A DNA stretch of 64,000 nucleotides, taken from positions 299,059,093 through 299,123,092 of the forward strand of contig CAKMRJ010002223.1 of NCBI GenBank assembly GCA_928212115.1. Direction: 5' to 3'. The notes beneath the pieces were generated by a model. That model made no database searches. It was not told the origin of the DNA and worked only from the letters and a program-made list of their open reading frames with translations. The translations under genes and the position numbers were made by a program. Positions 21,901-32,081 of this stretch are shown in pieces (the stretch's first letter is position 1; each line of letters begins with the position of its first letter). The DNA is from Lactuca virosa. Taxonomy: Eukaryota > Streptophyta > Magnoliopsida > Asterales > Asteraceae.

Positions 21901-22908
21901 CCAGAGACTCCCCCTCACTTCAAAAACCTGGTTGAGCACATGTCCTCTCCAAGCTCAAATGACTCCCCTGCCACCACCCAAAGTAAAAAAGATTGGAAAG
22001 CAGCTAAACTGGCAAAGCTCATATGGAGAGAATGCGGTTTTGATACCATCATGGACGAATCCTTGATAAACTCTTGGATCAATCCTCACCGCAGACTGAT
22101 GGATGAAGACTACAGACCTCACCTCACCTATGCTGAACCCCCTTCGGATGGCTACTTGGATGTTCCAATCTCCCCAAATGCCAAATACTTCACATTATTC
22201 GAGCAATTCGACCGCAGCCTTCCAGACCACAAAAGACTGCCAATGGAATTTGAGAGACTTAGTCTTTTTTATGCTAAGCATGCCTCTCCCATTGAGAAAA
22301 TATGGTCTAACGATAGACCATCCGCAGTCAAGAACTACAAGATTCGGAAGTTCATGAAGGCTGACTTCATCCAGTACACCCTCACTAGAAGGGGACACGA
22401 CTATGTCCGCACCCAAGATGACTTCCCTTGCATGAATCCAGAAGAAGTCTTTCTCATAGCTAAGGTGTTTAAGAACAAGTCGGAGAAGCATCCGAAGATG
22501 AAGATTGCGCTTGAAAGGGCTAATACCTTTTTGAAGGAAACGGTCTGTGATTTTGCTAAAATCGACGCAAACATCTACCCCACCATTGCCAAGAAATTTG
22601 ATCTGCCTCCACTCGATCCTACACCAATGCCTACCGAAGGCTATCAAGAAAGATCCTTAGGTGCAACCAATTTTCCTGAACTTGGAGTCATTTTCAAAAG
22701 GAAAATTGATAATGTCAAATACTTCATTCCTATGACTGCCATGCATCGCCTCACCAGGAAGCAACTTGATATCTGCCGAACCGCAGTTGAAAAATCGAAG
22801 CACACTACTATAGAAGTGAAGTTTGAGATTTTAAGGAGAATCATCTGGTTGGAAAACATCAGGAAGTTTTGGTGGATCCTGATCAAGTTTCTTAAACTTG
22901 ATAGCTGA
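18951..22908 (+). pseudogene. Copia E extra ORF downstream of pol (SIRE-type additional ORF), broken
   Basis: About 1,320 codons, of unknown function. I start it at ATG 18951, the first ATG after the TATA box; the frame is also open upstream. Residues 30-310 form a globular domain with the conserved-looking block WQFACHFVIRSLSGRTGGTD and WDDFLQYIP; then a Lys/Pro/Ser-rich linker (KKKQRTPKKN, KEKKKKKKN, candidate nuclear signals); a coiled-coil-rich part at about 21130-21690 with regular hydrophobic spacing; a His/Ser-rich hinge; and a C-terminal domain at 21980-22890. No signal peptide and no convincing membrane segment are visible, so the name 'env-like' is not supported here. Breaks: TAA at 19956, a frame change in the 17-C run 20266-20282, TAG at 20749. 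A diverged homologue of the C-terminal domain is at 26289-27178. Genes of this kind are known from SIRE elements, but their role is not established. Confidence 0.8.
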
Positions 22909-22926
22909 ACAAAATTTAAAGAGGTC

Positions 22927-22940
22927 ACTTAGGGGGAAAT
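22927..22940 (+). other. Polypurine tract of copia E
   Basis: ACTTAGGGGGAAAT directly upstream of the 3' LTR. Related G5A tracts occur inside the element (16032, 16221, 16266, 16350). Confidence 0.85.
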
Positions 22941-23586
22941 TGTTGAATCATCAAAAGTGACCCTCTTGAACTTCAGCTACCGCAGCCGTCAAGCACCCGC
23001 AGTCGAGCTCCTTCATTAGCAACCGCATCCGGAGTCCCTACCTACCGCAGTCACTTTACTAGATTACTTTACTTGTCTTTTATTGTAATACTCTCTATTG
23101 TCCAGTATGCCTTGCATGGCTACTCTTAGAGATGTGATCTAGTGTACTTCGTGAGTTTCTATAAATCGAGCTCATTCTCTTGTATTCAAAGATGTGCATC
23201 TATCTATTCTGAATACACATCTCTGAAGTTATCTTTCCTATCTCTCTATTTTACTATGCATCTCTTCTTACTCTCAAATCTTACTAGAGTACAACTGATC
23301 ATAACCTCTCTTCGGAGCAAGTCTTTTGTGACTTAATCACTAAGTTTGATCTTCCTTATTAACTTGGTTTGAATGCATTCCTTGTTATGAATCATCTTAA
23401 GTGTATACTTGATATAACAATTGGTGTCATTTCTATTTCTTTACTTTTCCGCAACTAACTCTCTAACTATCTAACTCTAACTTATTAATATTATTGTTGA
23501 GCTTTTAGATCCTTTGAGATTAACTATTCCGCAATCTACTTGTTCTAACGTTTGTTCAAGTGTGTCTCTAAGTTTTTCTCTCAACA
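22941..23586 (+). repeat. Copia E 3' LTR
   Basis: 646 bp, same ends as the 5' LTR, roughly 3 percent different by eye. All six CCGCA pentamers are kept. Confidence 0.95.
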
Positions 23587-24356
23587 GGGGATCGAAACAA
23601 TGTGTGTATAGATCTATATTGGGATTGACAACTCCGCACTCGGACTGCTAGTTACAGTTAGACATACACGCCTACGAGTGACAGTTGTTATCAACAGCTT
23701 TCAACACATTCATAGCGTTGGGTCAGGCAATCTAGTCTCAGTATGGTTATAATAACTCATATAAAAGATATTAAAATTACGTTAATGTATAATTAACTAA
23801 ACTTTTGTTCATTTTCAAAAGTACTTGTTTACAAGATACAGATTACAGTATTACATTACAGTTTACAGTAACAATTAATGAAATCAAGCACATTCTCGGA
23901 TACAAGGTTACAAAAGGATTACAAATACAGAACACTGGTTTACAAATAGAACAGTTTCATGTAACTAAAACTACATTTCATATACAACAGAAAATATAGG
24001 ATTTTGTGGAACAGTTTACATATTCAAGAAACAGAAAACATTCTTTCAAACATAAATACTTATGCATATACTCAACTTTATGTTGATACTCTCTTTTCAA
24101 ATTACTTGTATTCTCAGGGAACCAGTAGACAGGTACACCCCAAGCTTTTGAGAAGATGGAGCTATTTATGTCTTGTATTCTTCTTTTGTATAAGTATTTT
24201 GGTTTCAGTATACTATGATGAAACACATGTAAGTACTTATACTTTTTAATTACAGTGGTTGTTTGTACTCTGATTACTATAATGCATGTGTTGTGATACT
24301 ACAAATGAAGTCCTCCACCCCCGGACGTTTCCGCCGTCTGGTTTGGGGGTGTGACA
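23587..24356 (+). repeat. Gypsy 3' LTR, second part
   Basis: Continuation of 9835-11070 after copia E. It carries the GTATAGATCTATATTGGG block and the CCACCCCCGGACGTTTCC ... TGTGACA end shared with the D-element LTR (55515-55560, 56155-56198). No primer site follows, in agreement with this being a 3' LTR. Confidence 0.8.
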
Positions 24357-24595
24357 CAATTCCTGAAAATTCCTAGCCTAGTATTAGCATGTTGTTCTAA
24401 CATATCAAAAAATCAAATAATTCGTAAGGTATTTTGGGGTCTACTAACTGGCTCCGGATGATCGTACACTTGCATCCTCCTTTAGTATTTTGAAAACCAT
24501 TTAAAAATCATTTTGAAAATCTTTTCCTTGGTTTGAGACTGGATTCACACGAGTGTTCCTCCAATTCACTCAAACCAAGGCTCTGATACCAACTT
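24357..24595 (-). other. Start of interior of gypsy J (minus strand) with primer site
   Basis: On the minus strand TTGGTATCAGAGCCTTGG (about 24592-24575) follows the LTR end, then about 220 bp of leader is left before the junction with the other gypsy LTR. The remainder of the element is gone or displaced. Confidence 0.7.
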
Positions 24596-25174
24596 GTAAC
24601 ACCCATAAAAATCATCCCAATTAAAAAATATTTAAATCATTCAAAAACCAATAATCATTACAAATTTGTTTTCAAAATGGTTTCATGTCAGAGTATCCCA
24701 TAATCAAATCATAAAAATATAAGTAGGTGCACGATCACACCTTCTCTTTCCCAATTTCATCAGAAGTGCCTGAAACAAAATCAACAACTGTAAGCCCAAA
24801 GCTTAGTGAGTTCCCCAAAAATACAAACACCATACAAACCATAATCATATCATATAAACATCATGCATAATGATCACTTACCCTGACTGGACCGCCTCGC
24901 AGGGCCATCAGTCTATCTGCACCACTCTCCGAGCCATCGGCGCGTCTGGACCGCCTCTTAGGGCCTTCAGCCTATCCAGACCGCTCGTCGGGCCTGACTA
25001 GTATGCCCTAACCGGGTCTGCAGTCTATCCGGGCCACCCTGGGTATGTTGGCACAAGCACAAAGAATGATTGCCTTAACCCAACCCCCAATGAAACAATC
25101 ATGTGCACATAAATATCATACGCTAGCTAGCATGTACAGATAGACATACAGATCTAACATATCACTAACATAGT

Positions 25175-25340
25175 ATCATCCTATAACCACGATACCGATC
25201 TAACAAATCATCAACCATTGCATCATCCTATATACCAGGATACTGACGTAACCGGTGACTAACATAACATCATCCTATATACCATGATACCGACGTAACA
25301 GGTCACTAAGCATATCATCATGCAATAACCAGGATAACAA
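25175..25340. repeat. 47-bp tandem repeat in LTR J
   Basis: Units start with ATCATCCTAT at 25175, 25222 and 25269, and a degenerate fourth at 25314 (spacings 47, 47, 45). Confidence 0.75.
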
Positions 25341-25595
25341 TCCAAAAGAAGGGTCGGCATTGGTGCCTTCGACCTTGTTAGTATAGTGAAGACAACTCTC
25401 CTCACAAGTAGCTCGGGATGATAGTGTCAAACTCCCCAAATACAGCTCTAAACTCAAACACATACAACCACCAATGATCCACTTCCATAAATTTCCAAAT
25501 TACAAAAATACCCCCCAGAAGTCAAAACCAGTCAATCCTTTGGTTAAAGTCAAAGTCAATGGTCAAGGTCAAGGTCAACAGTTCATGTTGACCCA

Positions 25596-25833
25596 ACTCG
25601 TCGAGTGTAGCTTACTGACTCTTCGAGTTCCTTCAGAACTCAAGAAGTCGTGAAAACCCTAGTCGACTCGCCGAGTTTCCAGATAACTCGTCGAGTCCAT
25701 GCAGTGTCTAGAATGTCGGGAAAACCCTAACCAACTCGTCGAGTTTCCTCTTAAACTCGCCGAGTTCATGCAGAATCCAAAAAGCAGGACAAACCTCATT
25801 CAACTCGTCGAGTTGAATATGTAACTCGTCAAG
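25596..25833. repeat. Cluster of ACTCGNCGAGT palindromes
   Basis: Exact copies at 25596, 25666, 25686, 25734, 25755 and 25803, variants at 25618 and 25823. The central base varies (T or C) while both 5-bp arms are kept. Confidence 0.85.
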
Positions 25834-26288
25834 TTCCTTCAGTCCATTTCTTATTCAGATTCTTTCAAGTGAAAACAAAGCTCCAAACTGTAGATCTTGA
25901 CTCCTACGGTGTAGTTATCAAGTAAAGTTGCTAACTTTACGTGCATGCAAGGCTCCAATAAGCTAAAACACTCATAAATAGCCTTAGAAGAAGGTTTTGG
26001 ACATGGAGGAGGGCCAAAGCTTCATACAACTTGAGGCTTTATTTCCATAAGGGCCTAGAGGAGTCCAGATTTGAAACCATGCCTTGTGACAAGCTAAAAT
26101 CCGAAAGTGACTCCATTTTGCACCAACATTCCCATTTTCTAACATAAGAATAGATCTAAGAAATGGAAGGCCAATTTACAGACTTTTTACCTTCTACTGG
26201 ATGCCAACACGATGTAGATACTGGATCTACAAGCTTCTTCTTGTTCCAAGCTTCTTAATCTTCAAGCTTCTAGGAGTTGGGATGTTAC

Positions 26289-27178
26289 AATCCGGATCCA
26301 AGCCTTTAAAGATGATCCTCGTCCGATGCTAGGGCTTTCCCCTCTTTTCTGAGAAGGGATTATACATGATTTGAACATAGTTCCATTTATGTATTATGAT
26401 CTTCCCAACCAAGATTTGGACCAGATTGATCTGCCTCTCTCTCCATACAGCAAATTCTACACTAAGTTCGCTCCTCTCCACCAGAAAGATGACCCACAAA
26501 TGATCATCAGAACTGAACGTGAACGATTAAAGACCTTTTACTCCAAGAATGCACTTCCCCAAAAAGAAGTATGGTCTCAGAAAATGATCACCAAGATTTT
26601 TGGGTTCGGAAGGAAAATCTTAACCAAATTCGAACTGAACTGTGTGCTGTTCGGATACCACATCTTCCGGAACAAACAAACTCAAAAAACCATCACCAAC
26701 ACCGACTTCCCAGCAATCAATCCAATGACATCCTGACGATATTTGCATATTTCAGAAGCCACCAAGTCGACGATCTTAGCATGGGAGCTTACCATGCTGC
26801 TTTGAGTTTCCTCAAAGATTAGGTCGCTGAATTTTTCTGGTGCGACTTTGAATTGGCCCACTTGTTCGAAACCGAAAATTATCTAGCAAAGATTGACTTC
26901 AAGCTGCCAGAAGCAGAGATATCGGCAGAGGGACCAATTGAAGAACTAGTGGTAGGGTTTGTGTATCTTCAAAGGAAAACAAACACGAAGGACTTATTTC
27001 GGGTCCTTGACAAGCATCTGGTTCCCACCAAGGCCCTTCGGATGTTCATCAATCGTGCATCGAAGTCTGACGCACCAGAGCATGTGAAGGCAAAGTTTAT
27101 AAGTCAGCTGCAGTGGTACTTCGAAGTCAGAGATTGGTTGTACCGGGCGTATGTGTTTATCAAGGGAGAATCGAACTA
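26289..27178 (+). pseudogene. Element F: C-terminal part of a second SIRE-type extra ORF
   Basis: Diverged homologue of the last roughly 300 residues of the extra ORF in copia E. The pattern D-(V/L)-P-(I/L)-S-P...K(Y/F)(F/Y)T, then E...ERL..FY-(A/S)-K-(H/N)-A, then the I/V-W-S block, is shared; both end in an aromatic-rich tail just before the purine tract. Readable at 26371-26736, 26571-26822 and 26853-27179, so it is split by stops (TGA near 26351, TAG near 26820) and by a frame change around 26650-26735. Pol of this element is not in the window; the left side is cut by LTR J. It carries no CCGCA pentamer, unlike its homologue. Confidence 0.65.
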
Positions 27179-27198
27179 AGCTGACTGGATTGCTAAGT

Positions 27199-27780
27199 TC
27201 ACTTAGGGGGGGATTGTTTGAACCTGAAAGTGAACCTCTAGTAATCTCTAAACTCAAAGATCTGAAGTCAGGCTTGAGTCCAAAATGGTTATGGTACGAG
27301 ATGATGGTAGAGTATAGAGTGGAGTATGTGCCGAGATGAAGAAATGTTTCGAGATCATGTGTCAGTCTGTGCATTAATTATTCTTGTCTTTAGTTTGATG
27401 TAACTTTTCATAGGACCAAGTCTTTTTGTTTATTTGGATAATCAGTATGTTAGAAGTAGTATTACTATCTGGTCCTTTATATGTCAAACAGTTTGTACAA
27501 TGATCCTCCTTGACTATTTAAGGAGTGATTGAATTAAGAGAATATTATGGATCGTTCTTCCAAAGAAAGCATATTTTCACATTAACTCTCTTTCACCTTT
27601 TCTCTCATATCAAAATCTTTCAAAACATTCTACTTGTTCATTTATTGTATTTACCTTGATTATACTCATAGTTCTATATTTAATACTTGAAGTACTTTGT
27701 TGATTTCTATCTTCAGTCTCGACTGGTCTTGCTAGACTTGACTGGAGCACATAATTATAAGCAGACATTGATCTTAAGCA
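27199..27780 (+). repeat. Element F polypurine tract and 3' LTR (3' end uncertain)
   Basis: CACTTAGGGGGGGAT followed at 27215 by TGTTTGAACC, close in form to the copia E border (ACTTAGGGGGAAAT, then TGTTGAATC). Where the LTR ends cannot be decided; from about 27845 a gypsy LTR is recognisable. Confidence 0.55.
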
Positions 27781-27844
27781 TTAAGTCAAGGTTTGAGTTT
27801 TTGAACCTTGTCCCTGCGCATCGTATCTTTGTTCTCACAGTTTG

Positions 27845-28124
27845 TATGATAATATGTGGTTGTATGTTATATGGTATTTTGGGAAACTCACTAAGCTTTG
27901 TGCTTACTATTTTCAGTTTATGTTTCAGGTACTCCAGTTTTCAATTGGAAGAGCTCGGGATGATTGCAGAGCACACGCCACATGTTTCCGCATTCTGTGA
28001 ATTACTCTGATTTGAAGATGTTTTGTTAAATCTTGGTTTCCTTGGTTTTATGGGAAAGATATGCATTAACAATTTATTAATCTAAACACAAAAAAAATTA
28101 CGTCGTCATTTTTGGGACATTACA
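27845..28124 (+). repeat. Gypsy LTR fragment K
   Basis: Resembles the last 290 bp of LTR G (34325-34616): GAACTCACTAAG.TTTGTGCTTAC, GGAAGAGCTCGGGATGAT and a TTTTGGGA..TTACA end. Its left part is missing. Confidence 0.7.
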
Positions 28125-29700
28125 CTACTTCTTTCACTCTGAATTGATGGTGGCCGGATCTTAGTTCGATCTTTGAGTAGTAACGGGGTCCTTGTAGTTG
28201 GTCGAACAGGTCGTCAATCCTCGGGAGTGGATATCGTTTCGTGATGGCAAGTTTGATCAAGTCTCGATAGTCGATGCATATCCTGAACCCTTCTATTTGA
28301 CAACAATAATAGAGCTCTTCATGGAGAGAATCTTGGCCCGATAAAGCCTTTGTCAAGAAATATTGGAGTTGACTGGATAGTTCTTGCATTTCCGATGGAG
28401 CCAGACGATAAGGAGATCATGCCACTGGTGTTGCACCCGGGATTAGGTTGATTCAGAATTTGACCTGTCTGACTAGTGGTATTCAGGTAGGTCCTCTGGA
28501 AATATGTCCGGGTAATCGCACACTTGCGGTGTGTCTTTTATTTCCCTACCCTTGTCTTGCATATCCACCATGTTGACTAAGAAAGTGAAGCATCTATTCT
28601 ACAAACACCTTCTTGCCTTCATGCAAGAGTTGATTCCTAGATTCTTTCCTGATCTGTCTCCGAAAATGATGATAGATTCTTTGTTGGGTAAAGTAGTCGG
28701 ACGGCTTTTTCATAACATAAAATATCTGCTCGATGAAGTGATAACCAATCCATTCCGATGATCATATCGAAACTTACAATTGTCATAGGTATTAGGTTGA
28801 CGTGAAGGACGTGGTTATTCAGGGTGAGAAGGCAATTAGTGAGTATTTCTAAGGTGCTTTCTAACTGGCTGTTTGCTACTTTCACCGTGTAAGCTTCATT
28901 AAGTTTGCATGATTTATAGTTAATCATGCTTCTAAATTTATGGGAAATAAAGCTTCTATCGGCACCAGTATCAAATAATACGGAAGCATAAATATTGTTG
29001 ATAGGAAACATACCAGTTACCACAATTGATTCTTTGTGAGCATCTCCAACACCTTTCATGAATGTTCTTCCTTTGTCACCCTGATTCTTTTAATTTCGGG
29101 GAGTCCTTCTTGAAATTCCCTGGTTGATTGCACTCGAATCAACTTCGGCTTCTTTCTATAGTAGGGTTGAGGTTGCGTTATCTGGGTTCTTCTTCAAAAC
29201 TTAAAGGTGTGACCTCTCAACTTACAGATGTTGCAGACCATGTAATTTCTGACTTTGTGGAAATTTCACTTGGTATAGTGGGGGTAAATTTGTTAGAGTA
29301 GGGCTTCGATGGAAGGGGAGTGTTTGTGATTGCGGCGTACATAACCACAACATTTGGATTGAGTTTGCGATGTTTGAAGGTCCCCTTTGACTTGCTATGG
29401 AACTTCCTTTTTGTACTCCAAGTCTAGTTATTTTCAGTTTGTGGGGTTATGGTACCCTGACGGATACACTGCTCAGTCAATTGATAGGTCTATTGCTTAG
29501 CATTATCGAATGTAGTGGGTCTGGATGCAGTAACCAGACCTTGAACTTGTGGAGCTAATCCCCAGTTGTACCTTTCGGTCTATTTGTATTCTAAGTTCGC
29601 CATTCCTAGGAAAAGGTTTGCAAGGTCATTAAATCAGGAGTTGTAAGTAGTCACATCTGATCCTTTCTTGGTAAGGTTCCAAATTATAGTGAGTGATTGA
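28125..29700 (-). pseudogene. Gypsy L gag, protease and RT relic, minus strand
   Basis: Read from right to left: a gag C-terminal remnant (about 29700-29400, with phrases TASRPTTFDNAKQ and YQLTEQCI), a weak zinc-knuckle region (29300-29100), a retropepsin-like protease open at 28637-29059 with the active-site triad in VLFDTGADRSFISH and the downstream IIGMDWLS block, then the start of RT at 28390-28125 (CIDYRDLIK, RIDDLFDQLQG, SGHHQFRV). RT is cut before the FxDD box at the border with LTR K. Several stops interrupt gag and RT. Similar in order and motifs to the chromovirus at 58047-62582 but considerably diverged. Confidence 0.75.
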
Positions 29701-29850
29701 TTCTGGAAGCCCTACAGATTTCCAAATTATAGAGAGTGATCAATTCTAGATATCCAACAAATTTCCAAACTATACAAAATGATCGATTCTAGAAATCCTA
29801 CAGATTTCCAAATCATAGAGAGTGAATTGAAATCCTACCGATTTCAAATG
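29687..29850. repeat. About 60-bp tandem repeat
   Basis: Three units sharing TACAGATTTCCAAAT, ATAGAGAGTGAT and AATTCTAGA-like phrases, inside the 5' part of gypsy L. Confidence 0.65.
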
Positions 29851-30628
29851 ACTGAGAGAGAAGTTTGGAGACTATTGAATGATCAATTGGAAATTGTGGG
29901 TTTCTCTGCTACGATGGAAGAAGAGCGATTGGTTCTTTGTTTTTCTTTGGGTTTAGGAGAACTAGGAAAATCTGAATGTTATCCCAAATTTTTAAATATT
30001 TAAAATGTATATGCTGTTTTGGGGTTAATTAAGGTTTCTACGGTACTAGGTTTCTGTAGCGAATCTTGAGAACATCCTTCAATCTCTAAAACTTTCAACC
30101 GTTATAGTATGTCAAACTCCGTGCTCAAGGTTAGTTGTGCTCTGGCCCGACCATACATAACATAGGCTTACGTTCCAGATATATTTATGGTATGGATTAT
30201 GTACGGTACTAACCTTAGTTGAGGCGTTTGACCTAAAGGGTTGAGTTGGTAGTTTTAGTTGGAGGTATGTTTGAATTTTATTAAGTGTTCTCATCGCGGT
30301 TCAGAGTATATATAACTCTTATATATTATTATTGGTGGGGTTTGCAGTATTATTAAATTTTGTTTTGTACTCCAAGACTACCAAGTACAGACAAGGGACA
30401 TACACGAAACACCGAAGGGCAAGACTATTTTGGCAATTAAGTCGTTCTTAATTCCAACAACCCTATGAGGCCCTTCAAACTAGATTCCCCATACCGTAAG
30501 TATCCAAGAAGCAGTGTAATTAATAATAATAATAATAATAATAATTTTATTAGAAGCTAGTCGCTATAGTTGTATTCCTCTTTCGATGACACGAGTTCTC
30601 TGTAGCCAATTTAGCTCTGATACCAATC
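29851..30628 (-). other. Leader of gypsy L with primer site
   Basis: On the minus strand the sequence TTGGTATCAGAGC (30627-30615) follows the LTR. No reliable coding sequence between it and gag. (AAT)n at 30521-30545. Confidence 0.65.
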
Positions 30629-31006
30629 TGTCACACCCCGACAGAGGCGGCGGAACACGCTGGGCTGTGCGACTAAGTTCATGGATCACATGTAAACTGA
30701 TTATATAGCACAAGTACAACAATAAACAAAATAGCATTTGTGTTCCATCTTGATATTTGAATAATAATACATGAATTGCCTTAACAGATTGCCTTAACAG
30801 ATAGGCATAAAATACAACAACAAGTAAACTGGGTCACCTATAATCCAATCTGTCTTGAATGTCTGTTTAGTGATTTCCTAAGAATACATGTAGTTTTGAG
30901 GGTCAACACAAGGTTGGTGAGAGTTATAGGTTTTTTGTTAACAGCAGTAATACTTTTAATAAGTCTAAAAAGTATTTTGTTTGTATGTATAACAATAGTT
31001 AATATA

Positions 31007-31215
31007 GTGTTTGTAATGAGTCTTTAAAAGCCAAAATGTATTTTTGTATAAGTAAATATGTACTTAAAACTGTGTTTGTAATGAGCCTTTGAAAGCCAAA
31101 ATGTATTTTTTGTATAAGTAAATTCATACTTGAAACTGTGTTTGTAATGAATCTTTGAATATCCTTGAAAACCAAACTGTTATGTTACATAAGTAATTTC
31201 ATACTTAAAATAGTT
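31007..31215. repeat. 65-66 bp tandem repeat, three units
   Basis: GTGTTTGTAATGA starts units at 31007, 31072 and 31138; each has the phrase AAACC or AAAGCC and a CATACTT..AAA end. Confidence 0.8.
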
Positions 31216-31241
31216 TTAAAAGAAACCAATACCATGGTTGG

Positions 31242-31244
31242 TGA

Positions 31245-31322
<78 letters not shown>
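31242..31322. repeat. (TA)n microsatellite
   Basis: About 80 bp of TA, interrupted once by AGA. The open frames across it are low-complexity artefacts. Confidence 0.9.
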
Positions 31323-31324
<2 letters not shown>

Positions 31325-31386
31325 CAGTTAATGTTTATAGTGAGTCCTGTAACCGAGCTATGTGAATAAATGTACCCCTCTACAAC

Positions 31387-31565
31387 TAGGGGTGTGCAAA
31401 AAACCGCACAACCAAAAAACCGAGCCGATCCGGCCAATCTGAAACCGCAAAAACCGAAACCGAAATAAATCGAAACCGAAAAAAAACCAAAACTGAAAAA
31501 ATCGGGTATCTGCAGGTCGATTTCGATTTTGATATTTAGATATCCGCGGATACCCGACCAAACCG

Positions 31566-31651
<86 letters not shown>

Positions 31652-32023
31652 GAAAAAACAAAAACCTATTAATTATTATAAGTTGTTTCAAATTTATACA
31701 TGTAATTTACTTGCTAGTTCATGATATGGCCCAATGATCCATACAAAATTCAACATGAGCACATCGCACATCACATTTAATTCGCTCAGTAGTTGAACAA
31801 TTATTTTTTAATATATAATTAATATATATTTAGTTTATAGTTTTACTAAATGTATAGATTTAGCGGTTATCCATGAACTGAACCGTGTTTACCCATGTCT
31901 ATACGGTTTGGTTTTTAAAGCAATTAGGTTCGGTTTCGGTTAGTGCATATGAGGTACCCGACCTATGCTCACGGTTCACAATTTTATTAATATCCGAGCC
32001 GAGCCGCCCCGTGAACACCCCTA
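31387..32023. mobile_element. Non-autonomous hAT-type element (MITE-like)
   Basis: 637 bp with terminal inverted repeats TAGGGGTGTGCA and, at the right end, TGAACACCCCTA (one internal mismatch). The flanking 8-bp duplication TCTACAAC at 31379-31386 and 32024-32031 is perfect, the size typical of hAT transposons. Subterminal AACCGAAACCG-like repeats occur on both sides in inverted sense. The middle holds a (TA)n tract (31568-31648). No transposase, so mobilised in trans. Confidence 0.88.
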
Positions 32024-32081
32024 TCTACAACGCTTCATTGGACGTTGCAGTAACGATCGTAGACACTTATCACCCGCTCTG

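Larger units (their letters stand above)
11071..23586 (+). mobile_element. Copia E: SIRE/Maximus-like element with extra ORF, 12.5 kb
   Basis: Two 646-bp LTRs that differ at roughly 20 positions by eye, a primer site TGGTATCAGAGCC, a pol relic and, between pol and the 3' LTR, a long extra ORF, the layout known from the SIRE lineage. Gag and protease are missing; their place is taken by a 2.2 kb segment (12481-14660) that contains a minus-strand LTR of a different family. Pol has one frameshift, and the extra ORF has one frameshift and two stops. The element sits inside a gypsy LTR with a near-perfect 5-bp duplication. The pentamer CCGCA is greatly over-represented along its whole length. Confidence 0.9.
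24596..26288 (-). repeat. Gypsy J LTR, minus strand
   Basis: 1,693 bp from TGTAACACCC to GATGTTACA. Contains a GC-rich stretch of GGACCGCCTC/AGGGCC-like units (24887-25035), a 47-bp tandem repeat (25175-25340) and eight ACTCGNCGAGT-like palindromes (25596-25833). It interrupts the ORF relic of element F at its right edge (26289). Confidence 0.8.
30629..31378 (-). repeat. Gypsy L 5' LTR (first part; continues at 32032-32081)
   Basis: Minus-strand LTR end is TGTGACA at 30629-30635. Contains a 65/66-bp tandem repeat (31007-31215) and a (TA)n tract (31242-31322). Split by a hAT element; the outer end is lost at LTR G. Confidence 0.6.

Noticed and set aside
22800..22908. Possible membrane anchor at the end of the copia E extra ORF (aromatic-rich tail)
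   Set aside because: Hydrophobic residues are interrupted by Arg, Lys, Glu and Asn; too short and too charged for a transmembrane helix.
9835..24356. Solo LTR
   Set aside because: The preceding pol relic is in the same orientation and the LTR start is missing, which fits a 3' LTR joined to pol by deletion better than a solo LTR.
31165..31569. Open frames rich in Tyr/Ile (both strands)
   Set aside because: Read-through of TA microsatellites.
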